A stretch of DNA of 10,000 bases from Halocaridina rubra (lineage: Eukaryota; Arthropoda; Malacostraca; Decapoda; Atyidae), in contig JAXCGZ010007581.1 of NCBI GenBank assembly GCA_037179515.1, positions 20,001 through 30,000 on the forward strand, read 5' to 3'. The translations under genes and the position numbers were made by a program. Below are positions 6,596-10,000 of this stretch, in pieces. Under the pieces are notes generated by a model. The model saw only the letters and a program-made list of their open reading frames with translations. It did not search any database and had not been told where the DNA came from. Within the stretch, counting starts at the first letter, position 1; every line of letters starts with the position of its first letter.

Positions 6596-8136
6596 TTAGT
6601 GATACTTATCATACCTGTCCTTAAAACTATGGATTGAGATAGCATTAACTACCTCCTCGCTTAGCCAATTCCAATTATCAACTACTCTTACACTGAAAAA
6701 GTATTTTCTTACATCCTGCAAAGAAGTTTTCTTACGGAGCTTCAAACTATGACCTCTAGTTCTAGAGCCAGCCATATCAAAATATCGATCCCTATCCACT
6801 CTATCATAACCATGAAGGAATTTAAAGACTCTCACCATATCCCCCCTCACTCTTCCAGCTTCGAGTGATGGTAAGTCTAATTCCCTCAGCCTCTCATCAT
6901 AACTGAGATTGCGTATTTCTGGCACCAGTTTCGTGGCATGTCTTTGAACTTTTTCAAGCTTAGCTATGTGCTTTTTCAAGTGCGGATTCCAAAAGGGGGC
7001 TGCATATTCGAGTTTTGGCCTCACATAGGTTACATAAATATTTCTGAACATTTCCTTGTCCATGTGCCTGAAGGCTACCCTTACATTTGATAAGAATGCA
7101 TATGCTGCCCTTACTATGCCATTTATATGTATTTCTGGAGACAAATCTGCCAATATGTTTACTCCTAGATCTCTCTCATTTTCTGTCTCTTGAAGTTGTA
7201 CTACAGCCACCGAGTAGTCAAGCTTGGGCCTTCTTGCACTTGTACCCATTCTCATTACCTTACATTTTGAAGTATTGAATTTCATTAGCCACTTTTCTGA
7301 CCACTCATGCAGATTATTTAGATCCTCCTGAAGTTCTCTACCATTGTTCTCGTTTTTTACTTTCTTCACAATCTTTGCATCATCTGCAAACATATTCATG
7401 AATGAATTTACAGACTCTGGTAGGTCATTTACATATACAAGGAACAAAAGTGGCCCTAAAACTGAACCCTGTGGAACTCCACTACTAACTCTTCTCCATT
7501 CAGACACTGAGTGTCTTACTCTAACCCTCTGTTCCCTTCCTTCTAAGTAAGTTTTTATCCATTCCAAAACATTTCCACCTATTCTAGCCATTGATTGCAG
7601 CTTCCTAATAAGTCTCCCATGTGGAACAGTGTCAAACGCTTTCTGCAAGTCTAGGAATATGCAATCTGCCCAGCCCTTTCTTTCCTGTAAGATTTGGCTT
7701 ACCTCATCATAAAATTCTAATAAGTTTGTTACTGTTGATCTAGCTTCTCTGAAGCCATGTTGCCTCACTGACAAAAAGTTGAAGGATTCCAAAGTGAAGA
7801 GAGATATGTTTCCTTAGTAGTTTCTCCATAACTTTGCAAACTATGCTGGTCAAGGAAACTGGTCTATAGTTCAGAGCCGTATCCCTCCTTCTTCTTTTTG
7901 AAGATAGGTATCACATTTGCTTGTTTCCAGCATCTTGGAATCTCCCCCGACTCCAGTGACTTTTTAAATATGATACTTAGTGCCACTGATATTGAGTTTG
8001 CGCATTTTTTAAGCACATGAGGGGATATGTCATCAGGAACTGTAGCTTTATGAACATCTAAATCCATCAGCGCTTTGCATACCTCTGTGGCTGTAAGGTT
8101 GATGTTCTCTAATACTGGCCCGTGAGCTTCTATCAC
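6596..8136 (-). pseudogene. reverse transcriptase of LINE epsilon
   Basis: The frame from 8136 to 7864 covers VIEAHGPVLENINL to IPIF. The long frame to 6596 carries the catalytic motifs: FLDLQKAFD (Asp48 of the frame as it opens at 7792), GVPQGS (105-110) and FADD (135-138). The C-terminal region ends at the same stop as in the other copies. Two breaks lie in this span. One is the shift at the A-rich run near 7870-7885, shared with delta. The other is an extra A near 7792 (CCAAAGTG against CCAAGTG in delta) that is private to epsilon. Small differences from delta include Val for Gly in VPDDI, Ser for Phe in DISPH, and Gly for Arg in EAGRVRG. The fold is that of a complete LINE reverse transcriptase with no RNase H. 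Confidence 0.88.
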
Positions 8137-8139
8137 TGC

Positions 8140-8690
8140 AATCTGAAGGGGTGAGGGTATTTTCTACTGTAAATACTGACTGAAACTCCTTGTTCAATTC
8201 TTTGCAGATCTCTTCATCCATCTCAGTGATGCTTCCATCCGCTCTCTTTAGCCTTAAAACCTGTTCTTTTACCTTCAGTTTTCCTCTGATAAAGCTGTGG
8301 AAAAGCTTGGCATTTTCTGTAGCCTTCCTGGTGATGTCCCTCTCATAGTCTCTCTCTGCCTCTCTCCTTTTACTTAGGTAGTCATTTCTTGCTCTTTTGT
8401 AGGTTTGCCAGGCATTTATGTTTTTTCTCCTCCTATACCTTTTCCAGCATTTGTCTCTCCACTCCTTAGCTCTTTTACACCCATAATCGAACCATTTCTC
8501 TCTGGCATGAATTACACCTACTTTGGTGACAGGTATGCAGCAATCTACTATCTTCCCATATTTCTCACAAAAGATGTCATACATTTCTTGTACAGATTTG
8601 TTGTAAAATAAAGTTCTTCAGTCAAGAACTGCAAAAAGCTCATTCATTTTGATGTAATCTCCTTTTGGATAGTTCCTCCTCAGTGCCTCT
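8140..8690 (-). pseudogene. endonuclease-to-RT linker of LINE epsilon
   Basis: The frame reads from about 8690 through NYPKGDYIKMNEL, VQEMYDIFCEKYGK and a strongly basic, Trp/Arg/Lys-rich segment (WRDKCWKRYRRRKN, then AWQTYKRARNDYL) to FQSVFTVEN. This kind of region joins endonuclease and reverse transcriptase in CR1/Jockey-type proteins. A TGA at 8618-8620 interrupts it. The Asp-stop-Arg context suggests a former Trp codon TGG, which is inferred. Near 8145-8165 a one-base shift, also present in delta, separates it from the reverse-transcriptase frame. Confidence 0.75.
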
Positions 8691-9442
8691 ACTCTCAGGA
8701 AGAATATCTTCAATGATATACTCCATCAACAACACACAGTGGTCACTCTTTCCAATTGGTGGTACATACTCAATTTTTTCAATAATATCCAACACATTAT
8801 CTGTGAACACTAGATCAAGTAGTGATGGCTCATCCCCACCCCTGGCCCTTGTTGGTTCCATTACATGTTGGTGTAGGAAATTCCCTTGTACGCAATCTAG
8901 GAATCTTGCCCCGAATGAGTCCTCACCACTGTGTGGGTCAAGATTTATCCAATCTATCTCTTTATGATTAAAGTCTCCCATAATCAAAATCCTAAATTTT
9001 TTTTCCCGTGCCATGGTAACAACTGAGTTTATGACTTCAATAGTACCTATATGACTTTCCTCATAAACTTCAAGCCTATTTTGGTTCCTTGGTGGGTTGT
9101 ATACAACAGTTATTATAATGCTCTCTGACCCAGTATTTATGCGAGCAACAAGAAATTCCTTGAACTCACTTTCTATAGCCAAGTTTATTTCTTCAACTTG
9201 AATCCTTTCACTTATGAGCAGTGCTATCCCTCCACTAGTCCTCTCAGATCTTTCAACCCTTAGGAAAAACTGTGACACTGTTTATGTCCTCACTCAACTT
9301 AGTCTCTGTAATTGCTACTATATCTGCCTTACTGTTGTGAATCCTATCTTTTAATTCTACTGCCTTACCAGCTAATCCATCAGCATTTCTGTATAACAAT
9401 CTTAATGAGGCCCCATCCCCTGATCTTCTGTCATTATCTTCT

Positions 9443-10000
<558 letters not shown>

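Noticed and set aside
5221..7550. Open frames of 63-68 codons on the + strand opposite the LINE reverse transcriptases, occurring twice
   Set aside because: They are antisense shadows of the delta and epsilon coding sequence, and they recur only because those copies are near-identical.

Overview
The window looks like a repeat-dense, non-coding stretch of an animal genome. I found no host gene. The main contents are a non-LTR retrotransposon of the Jockey/CR1 group (endonuclease plus reverse transcriptase, no poly(A), short tandem 3' tail), two nested Tigger/pogo-type DNA transposons, a tRNA-headed SINE candidate, and long pure (TA)n arrays. This mix suggests an invertebrate, and decapod crustacean is my best guess. 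That guess rests on general familiarity with such repeats, not on a search.

Layout: 1-924 holds three 5'-truncated 3' ends of the same LINE (called alpha, beta, gamma here), joined head-to-tail on the + strand. 925-1219 is anonymous DNA with a possible decayed reverse-transcriptase C-terminus. 1220-1802 has three (TA)n arrays with a SINE-like unit between the first two. About 1802-4519 is a degenerate Tigger-type transposon (Tigger A) whose transposase is split by a 1,676-bp second Tigger-type element (Tigger B, 2407-4082). Tigger B has 13-bp terminal inverted repeats and a TA target duplication. 4531-4640 is (TA)n/(GTAT)n. 4638-6518 (delta) and 6519 to about 9716 (epsilon) are two further LINE copies on the - strand, again joined tail to truncated head. 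9721-9847 is (TA)n, followed by anonymous sequence to the end.

Epsilon is the most complete LINE copy. Read 3' to 5' along the + strand, it preserves the end of an RRM/gag-like N-terminal region, an AP-type endonuclease, a basic linker, a reverse transcriptase with intact catalytic motifs, and a C-terminal region. It is broken by several frameshifts and a stop. Delta covers the linker end, reverse transcriptase and C-terminus, and differs from epsilon at only about two dozen positions by eye. The two share two frameshifts. All five copies end in the same hairpin and 14-bp tail unit (ACAATTAGGTAATC).

Nothing here clearly works as an intact gene system. The most interesting points are the repeated tail-to-head LINE junctions, the frameshifts shared by near-identical copies, the exact nested Tigger insertion that can be read from its restored empty site, and the four-unit palindrome-bearing tandem repeat inside Tigger B.
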